Source: Clostridiales bacterium (GTDB lineage Bacteria > Bacillota > Clostridia > Christensenellales > CAG-917). Taken from it: a stretch of 12,709 nt of DNA. Numbering within the stretch: position 1 is the stretch's first letter; each line of letters opens with the position of its first letter. Shown one piece after another: positions 1 to 5,926 of this stretch. The stretch lies in the NCBI GenBank assembly GCA_012800805.1, contig JAAZIO010000104.1, positions 1 to 12,709 of the forward strand. The letters run 5' to 3'. Under the pieces are notes generated by a model. That model was not told where the DNA came from. It was given only the letters and a program-made list of their open reading frames with translations, and made no database searches. The position numbers and the translations under genes were made by a program.

Positions 1-820
1 GCGTTCCCGCAGTTAACACATCCGCTGTTTTTTCTGAAAACATCGTGGCGCCAATCGGCAGCCCGTTTCCAAGCCCTTTTGCGGTGGTGACTATATCGGG
101 GGCGATTTCGTAGAGCATATAGGCATACAGCGCTCCCGTTCTTCCGTTGCCCGTTTGAACCTCATCGACAATCATAAGGATGTCGCGCTCTTTGCAGAAT
201 TTTTCAAGCTCTTTTACAAATCCTTTGTCAAGGGGGTTTACTCCTCCCTCACCTTGGCAAAGCTCCACCATCACGGCGCAAAATTCATCCGTCAGTTTTT
301 CCTTTACGCTTTCAATATTTGCCTTTGCGTAGTCAAAGCCCTCAAGGAAAGGCATAAAGTATGTATGGAAGTTCTCCTGCCCCGTCGCAGTTATCGTTGC
401 CATGGTGCGTCCGTGAAAAGAGCCCTCTAAGGTCAATATTTTATATCTATTCTTACCGTAGCGCTCGTATGAGTATTTCCTCGCGCACTTTATAGCGCAC
501 TCGTTTGCCTCGGCGCCGCTGTTTGAAAAAAAGACCTTTTTAAAACCCGTGCGTTCGCAAAGAAGCCTAGCCAGTTTAGCCTGAGGCTCGCTGTAGTAGA
601 TGTTGCTGACATGGGGGAGCATATTAAGCTGGGCGACCACCGCGCCTAGCCACTTTTCGTTTTTTATCCCAAGGCCGTTTACCGCAATTCCACTGCCGAA
701 ATCTATATACTCCCTGCCGTCAGCGTCGTATAAAAACTCTCCTTCCCCGCGGACGAATACCGCGTTTTGCCTTGGGTAAGAGGGAACAATGTATGATTTA
801 TCTAAGTTTACGATGTCCAT
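1..820 (-). CDS. argD: Acetylornithine aminotransferase, C-terminal end missing (ArgD)
   Basis: ArgD is a class III PLP-dependent aminotransferase. It converts N-acetylglutamate semialdehyde to N-acetylornithine with glutamate as amino donor, in the cytoplasm. The first 273 codons are visible of about 390-400 expected; the rest lies beyond the left edge. Visible motifs are SGAEANE (residues 101-107, cofactor phosphate region), FHGRT (135-139), DEVQTGNGRTG (219-229, with Asp219 expected to contact the pyridine nitrogen) and TTAKGLGNG (245-253, with Lys248 as the Schiff-base lysine). The ATG at 820-818 was chosen because GAGGTG, overlapping the argB stop, lies just upstream as its ribosome binding site. 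Only 7 nt separate the argB stop from this start, so it is the fourth gene of argCJBD. Related aminotransferases (for example succinylornithine or GABA enzymes) look alike, but the operon context settles the name. Confidence 0.95.
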   Translation of the reverse strand, partial: MDIVNLDKSYIVPSYPRQNAVFVRGEGEFLYDADGREYIDFGSGIAVNGLGIKNEKWLGAVVAQLNMLPHVSNIYYSEPQAKLARLLCERTGFKKVFFSNSGAEANECAIKCARKYSYERYGKNRYKILTLEGSFHGRTMATITATGQENFHTYFMPFLEGFDYAKANIESVKEKLTDEFCAVMVELCQGEGGVNPLDKGFVKELEKFCKERDILMIVDEVQTGNGRTGALYAYMLYEIAPDIVTTAKGLGNGLPIGATMFSEKTADVLTAGT

Positions 821-827
821 ATGCACC

Positions 828-1679
828 TCAATAAAACATGGTGCCGATACCTTCATCGGACAGGATTTCAATCAAAATGGCGTGAGGTTCGGTGCCGTCC
901 AAAATAAACACCCTCTTTACGCCGCGCCTTATAGCTTCAACGCAGCAGGCGACTTTGGGTATCATGCCGCCGCCGATGATTCCTTCTTTTATAAGCTGGG
1001 GCGCTTCGGACACATTGATTGCGGGAATTAGGCTATCGGGGTCGTTTTTGTCACGCAAAATTCCTTTTATGTCCGTCATGGAAATAAGGCTTGTCGCCTT
1101 AAGCTCGCCTGCGATTCTCGAGGCAACCGTGTCGGCGTTGATGTTGTAGGCATTGCCTTCATTGTCGCAGCCTATCGAGCTTATTACGGGAATGAAACCT
1201 GCCTCCAAAATATCCATTATGGGCTTTGTGTTTATTTTGGTTATCTCGCCCACGTAGCCTAGCTCCTCGTTTAAAGGCTTTGCCTCAATCATTTTGCCGT
1301 CTATTCCGCAAAGGCCTATCGCGCTCCCGCCGTTCTTTTCTATAAGTGCAACCAGTTTTTTGTTGACCTTTCCCGCAAGCACCATCTGGACGACATCCAT
1401 CGCCTCAAGCGAGGTTTTTCTAAGACCGCCCACAAACTCGGACTTTATTCCCATTTTGTCCAGCGTTTCGTTGATTTCCGGCCCGCCGCCGTGGACAAGG
1501 ACGATTTTAACGCCGATTTGCCAAAGCAAGACGATGTCGCGCATTACCATGTTCTTTAAATCCTCGTCAAGCATGGCGTTGCCGCCGTATTTGACAACCA
1601 AAACCTTTCCGTTATATTTTTGTATGTAAGGCAGAGCCTGAAGCAAAATTTCCGCTTTTTCTATATTGCTGATTTTCAT
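828..1679 (-). CDS. argB: Acetylglutamate kinase (ArgB), probably arginine-inhibited type
   Basis: ArgB phosphorylates N-acetylglutamate with ATP, the second step to ornithine, in the cytoplasm. The 283-residue product has the amino-acid-kinase fold signatures: KYGGNAM (about residues 30-36, nucleotide loop), HGGGPEIN (about 63-70, substrate/phosphate binding), a FVGGLRKT segment and a C-terminal HAILIEILSDEGIGT. Before the KYGG strand there is an N-terminal helix of roughly 25 residues (starting NIEKAEILLQALPYIQKY). This helix is known from the hexameric, arginine-inhibited kinases of Thermotoga and Pseudomonas and is absent from the insensitive E. coli enzyme. Feedback inhibition by arginine is therefore inferred, which suits the argJ-based cycle. 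The start follows a purine-rich but weak site (AGAGAGAG), 46 bp after argJ. Nothing looks broken. Confidence 0.96.
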   Translation of the reverse strand: MKISNIEKAEILLQALPYIQKYNGKVLVVKYGGNAMLDEDLKNMVMRDIVLLWQIGVKIVLVHGGGPEINETLDKMGIKSEFVGGLRKTSLEAMDVVQMVLAGKVNKKLVALIEKNGGSAIGLCGIDGKMIEAKPLNEELGYVGEITKINTKPIMDILEAGFIPVISSIGCDNEGNAYNINADTVASRIAGELKATSLISMTDIKGILRDKNDPDSLIPAINVSEAPQLIKEGIIGGGMIPKVACCVEAIRRGVKRVFILDGTEPHAILIEILSDEGIGTMFY

Positions 1680-1725
1680 ATTCTCTCTCTTTTATCAGAT
1701 TATATCGTTTTTTTTAACGGCTTTT

Positions 1726-2940
1726 TTAGGTTCTGTAGTCGCCGTTTATTTTGACATAGTCGTATGTAAGGTCGCATCCCCACGCCGTGGCGTAGCCGCT
1801 CCCGTCGTTTAAACCGATTATTATTTCAATTTCGCTCTCAAGCAGTATCTTTTTTGCCTTGTCCTCGTCAAAATCGACACCTGCGCCGCTCGAGCAGACC
1901 ATTATTTCCCCCGCAGCGGACTTGAAAGCGACATCCACCTTAGTAACGTCGACGTCAGCGCCTGAATAGCCGATAGCGCAAAGCACCCTGCCCCAGTTTG
2001 CGTCAGCGCCGAACATTGCCGCTTTAAACAGCGAACTTGTGATGACGCTCTTTGCAACTACCCTTGCGTCCTCTTCCGTCTTTGCGCCCGAAACCTTGCA
2101 CTCAAGAAGTTTGGTTGCGCCCTCGCCGTCTTTGGCAATCATCCTGCAAAGCTTTGAGGTTACCATATTTAGCGCCTTTTTGAAAGCCTTAAACGCCTCG
2201 CCGTCCTCTTTTATCTCCTCGTTGCCGCAAAGGCCGTTTGCCATTACGCTTAGCATATCGTTTGTTGAGGTGTCGCCGTCAACGCTTATCATGTTAAAGG
2301 TGCGCTTTACATCTTCTTTTACCGCAACGGCAAGCATATTCGGCGATATTGCGACATCCGATGTGATAAACACAAGCATTGTCGCCATGTTGGGATGAAT
2401 CATGCCCGAGCCCTTTGCAATGCCGCCGATTCTAGCCACCTTTCCCATAATCTCAAATTCAACCGCGGCTTCCTTGACCACGGTATCTGTTGTCATGATT
2501 GCCTCGCAAGCGGACAAGCTTCCCTCATAGCTTATCGATTTATAAAGGTCGCCGATTGCGTTTTTCATCGGTTCAAGGCTGAGGGGCTGACCTATTACGC
2601 CCGTTGACGCCACTATGACGTCCGAGCTTTCGCAAACGCCAAGACCCGCCACAAGGTCGCACATTCCCTTTGCTATCTCAATGCCGTTCGCGTTGCAAGT
2701 GTTTGCGTTGCCGCTGTTGCAGATGACGGCTTTCGCCTTGCCGTCCTTTAGGTTTTCCATCGTGACGTAAAGTGGCGCGCCTTTTACAAGGTTTTTGGTA
2801 TAAACGGCGGCTGCGCTGCACATGACATCGCTCACTATCAACGCAAGGTCTTTCTTTGACTTGTTTTTTCTTATTCCGCAATGAACTCCGCCCGCTTTAA
2901 ATCCTTTGGGGGCGGTCACTCCGCCTGCTATGTATTCCAT
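1726..2940 (-). CDS. argJ: Ornithine acetyltransferase / possible N-acetylglutamate synthase (ArgJ)
   Basis: ArgJ transfers the acetyl group from N-acetylornithine to glutamate, releasing ornithine and recycling the acetyl donor. Some members also make acetylglutamate from acetyl-CoA; the sequence alone does not tell which applies here. The 404-residue precursor has the self-cleavage motif KGSGMIHPNMATML (residues 176-189). Thr187 is the new N-terminal nucleophile after autoproteolysis into alpha and beta chains. The STGVIG segment (112-117) supplies the expected oxyanion-hole residues, and the C-terminus (CDLTYDYVKINGDYRT) is canonical. Its ATG at 2940 lies inside the last 44 bp of argC, with AGGGG about 10 nt upstream, so it is probably translationally coupled to argC. 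Presence of argJ means a separate argE deacetylase is not needed in this pathway. Confidence 0.97.
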   Translation of the reverse strand: MEYIAGGVTAPKGFKAGGVHCGIRKNKSKKDLALIVSDVMCSAAAVYTKNLVKGAPLYVTMENLKDGKAKAVICNSGNANTCNANGIEIAKGMCDLVAGLGVCESSDVIVASTGVIGQPLSLEPMKNAIGDLYKSISYEGSLSACEAIMTTDTVVKEAAVEFEIMGKVARIGGIAKGSGMIHPNMATMLVFITSDVAISPNMLAVAVKEDVKRTFNMISVDGDTSTNDMLSVMANGLCGNEEIKEDGEAFKAFKKALNMVTSKLCRMIAKDGEGATKLLECKVSGAKTEEDARVVAKSVITSSLFKAAMFGADANWGRVLCAIGYSGADVDVTKVDVAFKSAAGEIMVCSSGAGVDFDEDKAKKILLESEIEIIIGLNDGSGYATAWGCDLTYDYVKINGDYRT

Positions 2941-3868
2941 TAATCACTAACCCCTGAGTTTCTTCTATGTCGTTCATTATGTTAAAGCATTGAATCGCTG
3001 CGCCCGACGCCCCTTTGCCGAGGTTGTCGTAAAGAGCAGTCAAAAGCACCCTGCCGTCCGTTCCCGATACTATAATCTTCATGCAGTCTTTTCCGCTTAA
3101 AAGGTTCGCCGCAATAAAGCCCGAAAACTCCTCACCGCCAAGCGGAAGCACCTCAATAACCTTGCTTCCCTCATAGTGATTTTTCAAAGTTTCGTGAACC
3201 ACCTTTTCGCTTAATCCCGCTATATTTAGCGGAACGCTAACTTCCATTCCCGAGTAAAAGTCGGCTACTATCGGGGAAAACACGGGCGGCGAGGATATGC
3301 CGCTGTATTTTGTCATCTCTTTAAGATGCTTATGGTTTTGCCCTATAGCGTACTGTCTTGGCGAGGAAAGCTCTTTTGCGCGGTTTTCGCTTTGATATTC
3401 TGCTATCATCTTTTTTCCGCCGCCTGAGTATCCCGTAAGCGACAGGCATGTGAAAGGATAATCCTTTGACACCACTCCTGCCTTTATCAAGGGATAAACA
3501 AGCGATATGAATCCGCTTGCGTGGCAGCCCGGCACAGCTACTCTCTTTCCTTTCTTTATGGCTTCACGGTTGCTTTTTTCAAGCTCGGGCAACCCGTATA
3601 CCCATCCCTCGCTAACCCTGTGAGCGGTGGAGGCGTCGATAATTTTGACTTTGTCGTTTTTTACAAGCCCCACGGCATCTCTTGCCGCATCGTCCGGCAG
3701 ACATAAAAAGGTGACGTCGCTTGAGTTTATATACTCTTCCCTTGCCGCCGTTTCTTTTCTGTCGCTAGAGGGTATCTCAAGCAGCAGCACATCTTCTCTT
3801 TCTTTTAAGCGGTCGCGGATTTTAAGCCCGGTGGTTCCCTCCGCGCCGTCGATAAAAACCTTAATCAT
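2897..3868 (-). CDS. argC: N-acetyl-gamma-glutamyl-phosphate reductase, short (type 2) family (ArgC)
   Basis: ArgC reduces N-acetylglutamyl phosphate to the semialdehyde with NADPH, the third step of arginine synthesis. The 323 residues carry the Rossmann start FIDGAEGTTGLKIRDRL, LCLPDDAA (about 56-62), the nucleophile motif PGCHASG with Cys115, GYSGGGKKMIAEYQ and an NHKHL histidine pair. The GAEGTTG, LPDDAAR and SGYSGGGKK-like signatures fit the shorter type-2 ArgC family rather than the PGCYPTA type of E. coli and Bacillus. That family assignment is from memory. The ATG at 3868 matches the conserved beginning of the family, but no Shine-Dalgarno is visible upstream. The last 44 bp overlap argJ, and the final 14 or so residues (NGIHSRRSDRPQRI) look non-conserved. 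It is the first gene of the arg operon, preceded by candidate ARG boxes. Confidence 0.95.
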   Translation of the reverse strand: MIKVFIDGAEGTTGLKIRDRLKEREDVLLLEIPSSDRKETAAREEYINSSDVTFLCLPDDAARDAVGLVKNDKVKIIDASTAHRVSEGWVYGLPELEKSNREAIKKGKRVAVPGCHASGFISLVYPLIKAGVVSKDYPFTCLSLTGYSGGGKKMIAEYQSENRAKELSSPRQYAIGQNHKHLKEMTKYSGISSPPVFSPIVADFYSGMEVSVPLNIAGLSEKVVHETLKNHYEGSKVIEVLPLGGEEFSGFIAANLLSGKDCMKIIVSGTDGRVLLTALYDNLGKGASGAAIQCFNIMNDIEETQGLVINGIHSRRSDRPQRI

Positions 3869-3908
3869 AGCAAGAATTTAACACCATTATAAAAATAAGT
3901 CAAGCGAT

Positions 3909-3926
3909 TATGCATAAATATTCTTA
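3909..3926 (-). promoter_or_regulatory. Candidate ARG box (ArgR operator) A
   Basis: The minus strand reads TAAGAATATTTATGCATA. Compared with the Bacillus-type ARG box CATGAATAAAAATKCAAK it keeps GAATA and ATGCA at the right spacing across a four-base A/T centre. It lies 41-58 bp upstream of the argC ATG and would cover the -35 position of a promoter whose -10 is the TATAAT at 3886-3891. ArgR normally represses such promoters when arginine is plentiful. The A/T-rich background makes chance matches easy, so binding is inference. Confidence 0.45.
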
Positions 3927-3950
3927 ATTATTTAATAAAATTTTGATTTT

Positions 3951-3968
3951 GCTGTATAAATATGCGTT
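3951..3968 (-). promoter_or_regulatory. Candidate ARG box (ArgR operator) B, weaker
   Basis: The minus strand reads AACGCATATTTATACAGC, keeping the G.ATA and AT.CA positions of the ARG box but with more mismatches than box A. Its centre is 42 bp from that of box A, about four helical turns, so both would face the same side of the DNA. That is consistent with a hexameric ArgR bridging sites, but it remains a pattern match. Confidence 0.3.
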
Positions 3969-3980
3969 ATGCAATAAATA

Positions 3981-3998
3981 TATGCATTTTTATAAATT
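3981..3998 (-). promoter_or_regulatory. Candidate ARG box (ArgR operator) C, overlapping a promoter
   Basis: The minus strand reads AATTTATAAAAATGCATA, matching the Bacillus-type consensus CATGAATAAAAATKCAAK at about 13 of 18 positions. It covers the TATAAA proposed as the -10 of the distal argC promoter, the usual place for a repressor site. The left half-site lacks the conserved GA. Confidence 0.4.
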
Positions 3999-4017
3999 AA
4001 ATTACCGTATAAAACAA
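3989..4017 (-). promoter_or_regulatory. Candidate argC promoter (distal)
   Basis: On the minus strand TTGTTT (4017-4012) and TATAAA (3994-3989) are separated by exactly 17 bp, a fair sigma-A type promoter. Transcription would start near 3983 and give an argC leader of roughly 115 nt. A competing proximal choice is the perfect TATAAT at 3891-3886, only 17 bp before the argC ATG, which has no good -35 at normal spacing and would give an almost leaderless mRNA. The sequence does not decide between them. Confidence 0.4.
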
Positions 4018-4101
4018 AAATGACAAAAGAGTTAATGCTTAGAAGAATATTAGGCAATTAGAATTTTTTTAATAATTAAAAAACAATAAAATAATACTTT
4101 T

Positions 4102-4190
4102 TTGCTAAATTAAAAAAGCCTTTAAACAAAACTTTGTTGCTATATTAAATTAAGCCTTTAAACAAAACTTTGTTGTTAAATAAATTAAGG
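4102..4190. repeat. Tandem repeat of about 36 bp, 2.5 copies, each full copy with a small dyad
   Basis: Copy 1 is 4102-4136, copy 2 is 4137-4172 and a partial third copy is 4173-4190. A 24-bp core is identical at 4116-4139 and 4152-4175, exactly 36 bp apart. Each core contains AACAAAACTTTGTT, an inverted repeat (AACAAA/TTTGTT around two bases). The flanks TTGCTAAATTAAA and TTGCTATATTAAA are near-identical with a 1-nt indel. The array sits between the pyr-side terminator and the argC promoter. It could be paired protein-binding sites or replication slippage in A/T-rich DNA; no known element is recognised. Confidence 0.75.
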
Positions 4191-4192
4191 TT

Positions 4193-4221
4193 AAAAAACA
4201 AAAAAACCGCTTTTGCGGTTT
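4193..4221 (-). terminator. Rho-independent terminator of the pyr transcription unit
   Basis: On the minus strand a perfect 7-bp stem AAACCGC/GCGGTTT with an AAAA loop is followed by seven T, one G and six more T. The stop codon of the upstream 100-codon gene lies in the first arm of the stem, so the signal belongs to that gene and probably ends the whole pyr operon. It separates pyr from arg transcription. Confidence 0.92.
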
Positions 4222-4522
4222 ATCTGTGTTTCTTTGGGACGGAGATGGGCATTGCGTAGCGGTGACGCGGCATATTGGGCTCCTCAACCGTTATATACTC
4301 CTCAAATTTATCCCTATAGTCGCGCCTCTCGGGATTACCGCCCTTGCTTTTTGCGTTTTGAGGCCTGTTGCCTTGTTTGCTTTTCCCCACGGGCTTATTG
4401 AACTCAGCCGCCGCGGGGCGCTTTTTTTTGGCTTTATTTTTGTTGCTGTTATCGTTAAAACCGCCTTTTAGTTGTTCTTTTTTGCCTCTGTTTTCTTTAT
4501 TATCGTAATTTTTTTTGCCCAT
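4220..4522 (-). CDS. Small, very basic protein of unknown function
   Basis: I do not recognise this 100-residue protein. It has 19 Lys and 9 Arg against 12 acidic residues, so it is strongly positively charged, and it is rich in Asn, Gly and Pro. Residues 1 to about 64 are low-complexity and probably disordered (for example KNKAKKKRP at 28-36). The C-terminal third, from RRDYRDKFEEYITVEEP (66-82) to the end at PISVPKKHR, is more varied and could be a short ordered or binding motif. There is no signal peptide or membrane segment. The ATG follows AAAAGG at suitable spacing. It lies 62 bp after pyrE with no convincing promoter between, and its stop is embedded in a terminator, so it is probably the last gene of the pyr transcript. 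Its charge would suit nucleic-acid or ribosome binding, but no domain supports that. Its coding status rests on frame, ribosome binding site and terminator. Confidence 0.7.
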   Translation of the reverse strand: MGKKNYDNKENRGKKEQLKGGFNDNSNKNKAKKKRPAAAEFNKPVGKSKQGNRPQNAKSKGGNPERRDYRDKFEEYITVEEPNMPRHRYAMPISVPKKHR

Positions 4523-4584
4523 ATTACCTTTTTTAAAAACGCGATAAGCTTAGGATGAAAACTTATTTTGTTTTTTTAGTTATT
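4523..4584. other. Gap between pyrE and the small basic gene
   Basis: This 62-bp AT-rich gap holds the ribosome binding site AAAAGG of the small gene. A weak ATAAG/CTTAT inverted pair spans a 13-nt loop. I see no convincing promoter or terminator, so read-through from pyrE is expected. Confidence 0.5.
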
Positions 4585-5229
4585 TTACTGAACTTCCTGC
4601 CAAGAGGGGTCTTGCGGGTTTTCGCGGAACTTTAAAAGCATTCTTGCCTCGCGCTCGGATATATAATTTTGAGACAGGGCTTCTTTTATTACAGCGTCAA
4701 GGTTTGTAAGAGAGTGGTTTTCAACGTTTGCCTCTTTAAGTTTATCGATACCCTTTTTAAGCCCGTAGGTGAATATCGAAACTATTCCCAAAACCTCGGC
4801 CCCCGCTTCCCTTAGCGAGTTAACCACATCGATTGAAGAGCCCGCGGTGGAAATGAGGTCCTCAATGACTACAACCTTTTTGCCTTTTGGGTCCGCGCCT
4901 TCAATCTTGTTTTCTCTGCCGTGCGATTTGCTCTCTCCTCTCACATAGCCCATGGGAAGAGCAAGCATCTGGGATACAATCGCAGCATGCGGTATGCCCG
5001 CAGTAGCCGTGCCCATAAGAGCCTCGCACTCGGGATACAGCTCTTTTACGCATCTTGCAAGCGAGCCCTCAACTGCATCTCTTGCTTTAGGATACGCAAG
5101 GGTAAGGCGGTTGTCGCAATAAATAGGCGACTTTATTCCGCTCGCCCAGGTAAAAGGCTCAAGCGGACGAAGGAATACGGCTTTTATGTCAAGCAAAACT
5201 TTGGCTATGTTCTTTTCAATGTCTTTCAT
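4585..5229 (-). CDS. pyrE: Orotate phosphoribosyltransferase (PyrE)
   Basis: PyrE joins orotate to PRPP to make orotidine 5'-monophosphate, the fifth step of UMP synthesis. From the ATG at 5229 the product has 214 residues, the normal size. FTWASGIKSPIYCDNR (26-41) is the family's N-terminal signature. RGESKSHGRENKIEG (97-111) is the flexible catalytic loop with the expected Lys and His, and VVVIEDLISTAGSS (119-132) is the PRPP-binding loop. That loop has Ala where STGGS is more common, a mild change. Reading could extend in frame to a TTG at 5274, but GGGAG lies 6 nt before the ATG and the extension would lie inside pyrF, so 5229 is preferred. The start is 1 nt after the pyrF stop (TAAAATG), implying coupling to pyrF, which uses its product. 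Confidence 0.95.
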   Translation of the reverse strand: MKDIEKNIAKVLLDIKAVFLRPLEPFTWASGIKSPIYCDNRLTLAYPKARDAVEGSLARCVKELYPECEALMGTATAGIPHAAIVSQMLALPMGYVRGESKSHGRENKIEGADPKGKKVVVIEDLISTAGSSIDVVNSLREAGAEVLGIVSIFTYGLKKGIDKLKEANVENHSLTNLDAVIKEALSQNYISEREARMLLKFRENPQDPSWQEVQ

Positions 5230-5230
5230 T

Positions 5231-5926
5231 TTACGCTCCCAAAAAATCTTTTTTGCATTTTCTGTATACTTCAAGCGGATTTTCCGCGTCGGTTATGCTG
5301 CGGCCCACGACAATGAAAGTAGCCCCCTGCTCCCTTGCGAAGGTAGGCGTTGCAACCCTCTTTTGGTCTCCAACGGCGTCGCCCTCAAGCCTTATGCCCG
5401 GCGTTACGCTGATAAGTCCCTTTTCAGCCATGGCTTTTGCCTCGTAAGGAGAGCAGACCACCCCGTCAAGCCCCGCTTTCAGGGCGTTGTCGGCATAGGC
5501 ATCAACCGTTTCTTTAGAAGACAAATTTATCTTAAGCTCGTCTTTCAGTATTTCGTCGTTTAAAGAAGTCAGCACGGTTACCGCAATCAAAAGGGGCCTG
5601 TTTTTGCCTATCGCTCCCTCCTCGAGCCCCTTTTTTGCCATTCTGATCATCTCGACGCCGCCCGCCGCGTGAACGTTAGTGATGTCAACGCCAAGCTCTC
5701 CAAGATTTCTCATGGCTTTATAAACCGTGTTCGGTATGTCGTGAAGCTTAAGGTCCAAAAATATTTTGTAACCACTCTCTTTAAGTTCTTTTACAAGCGG
5801 AGCCCCCTCACGGTAGAACAGCTCCATACCTATTTTAAGATAAGGCTTTTCATCCCCCATTTTAGAAAGGAACGACATAAGACCTTCTTTGTTTTTAAAA
5901 TCGCATGCTATTATAACGTCACGCAT
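5231..5926 (-). CDS. pyrF: Orotidine 5'-phosphate decarboxylase (PyrF)
   Basis: PyrF decarboxylates OMP to UMP, the last step of the pathway. The 231-residue product has the catalytic DLKLHDIPNT motif (Asp58, Lys60, Asp63), the phosphate-binding TPGIRLEGDAVGDQKR segment and a C-terminal IVVGRSITDAENP. These mark a group I, Bacillus/E. coli type enzyme. An in-frame TTG at 5941 would give five more residues, but the ATG at 5926 begins the conserved MRDVIIACDF and is preceded at 6 nt by GGGAGGG. It overlaps the end of pyrD by 8 bp and runs almost directly into pyrE, whose OMP it consumes. Nothing is missing. Confidence 0.96.
   Translation of the reverse strand: MRDVIIACDFKNKEGLMSFLSKMGDEKPYLKIGMELFYREGAPLVKELKESGYKIFLDLKLHDIPNTVYKAMRNLGELGVDITNVHAAGGVEMIRMAKKGLEEGAIGKNRPLLIAVTVLTSLNDEILKDELKINLSSKETVDAYADNALKAGLDGVVCSPYEAKAMAEKGLISVTPGIRLEGDAVGDQKRVATPTFAREQGATFIVVGRSITDAENPLEVYRKCKKDFLGA
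5236..5240 (-). promoter_or_regulatory. Ribosome binding site deciding the pyrE start
   Basis: GGGAG on the minus strand stands 6 nt before the ATG at 5229. It supports that codon over the in-frame TTG at 5274, which would add 15 residues overlapping pyrF. Confidence 0.7.

Larger units (their letters stand above)
3869..4219. other. AT-rich intergenic spacer between pyr and arg operons
   Basis: This stretch of about 350 bp has no plausible gene and is far richer in A+T than the genes on either side. Reading in the direction of transcription it holds the terminator of the upstream gene, a 2.5-copy tandem repeat, about 70 bp with no recognisable signal, and then the argC promoter/operator region. 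No T-box signature (AGGGTGGNACCGCG-like) or other riboswitch is seen. Both flanking operons point the same way, so only one promoter, for argC, is expected here. Confidence 0.8.

Noticed and set aside
1680..1725. A terminator or promoter in the 46-bp argJ-argB gap
   Set aside because: It contains A/T runs but no stem followed by a T tract and no -10/-35 pair; it looks like plain spacer in an operon.
4097..4118. CTTTTTT/AAAAAAG inverted repeat as a second terminator
   Set aside because: The stem is almost all A/T with an 8-nt loop and is expected by chance in this composition; the GC-stemmed terminator at 4193-4221 is sufficient.
3869..4219. A T-box or other amino-acid riboswitch before argC
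   Set aside because: No T-box antiterminator signature, specifier-loop structure or GC-stemmed terminator is seen near argC.
5230..5274. A longer PyrE starting at the in-frame TTG at 5274
   Set aside because: The added 15 residues overlap pyrF and are not family-like; the ATG at 5229 has its own ribosome binding site.
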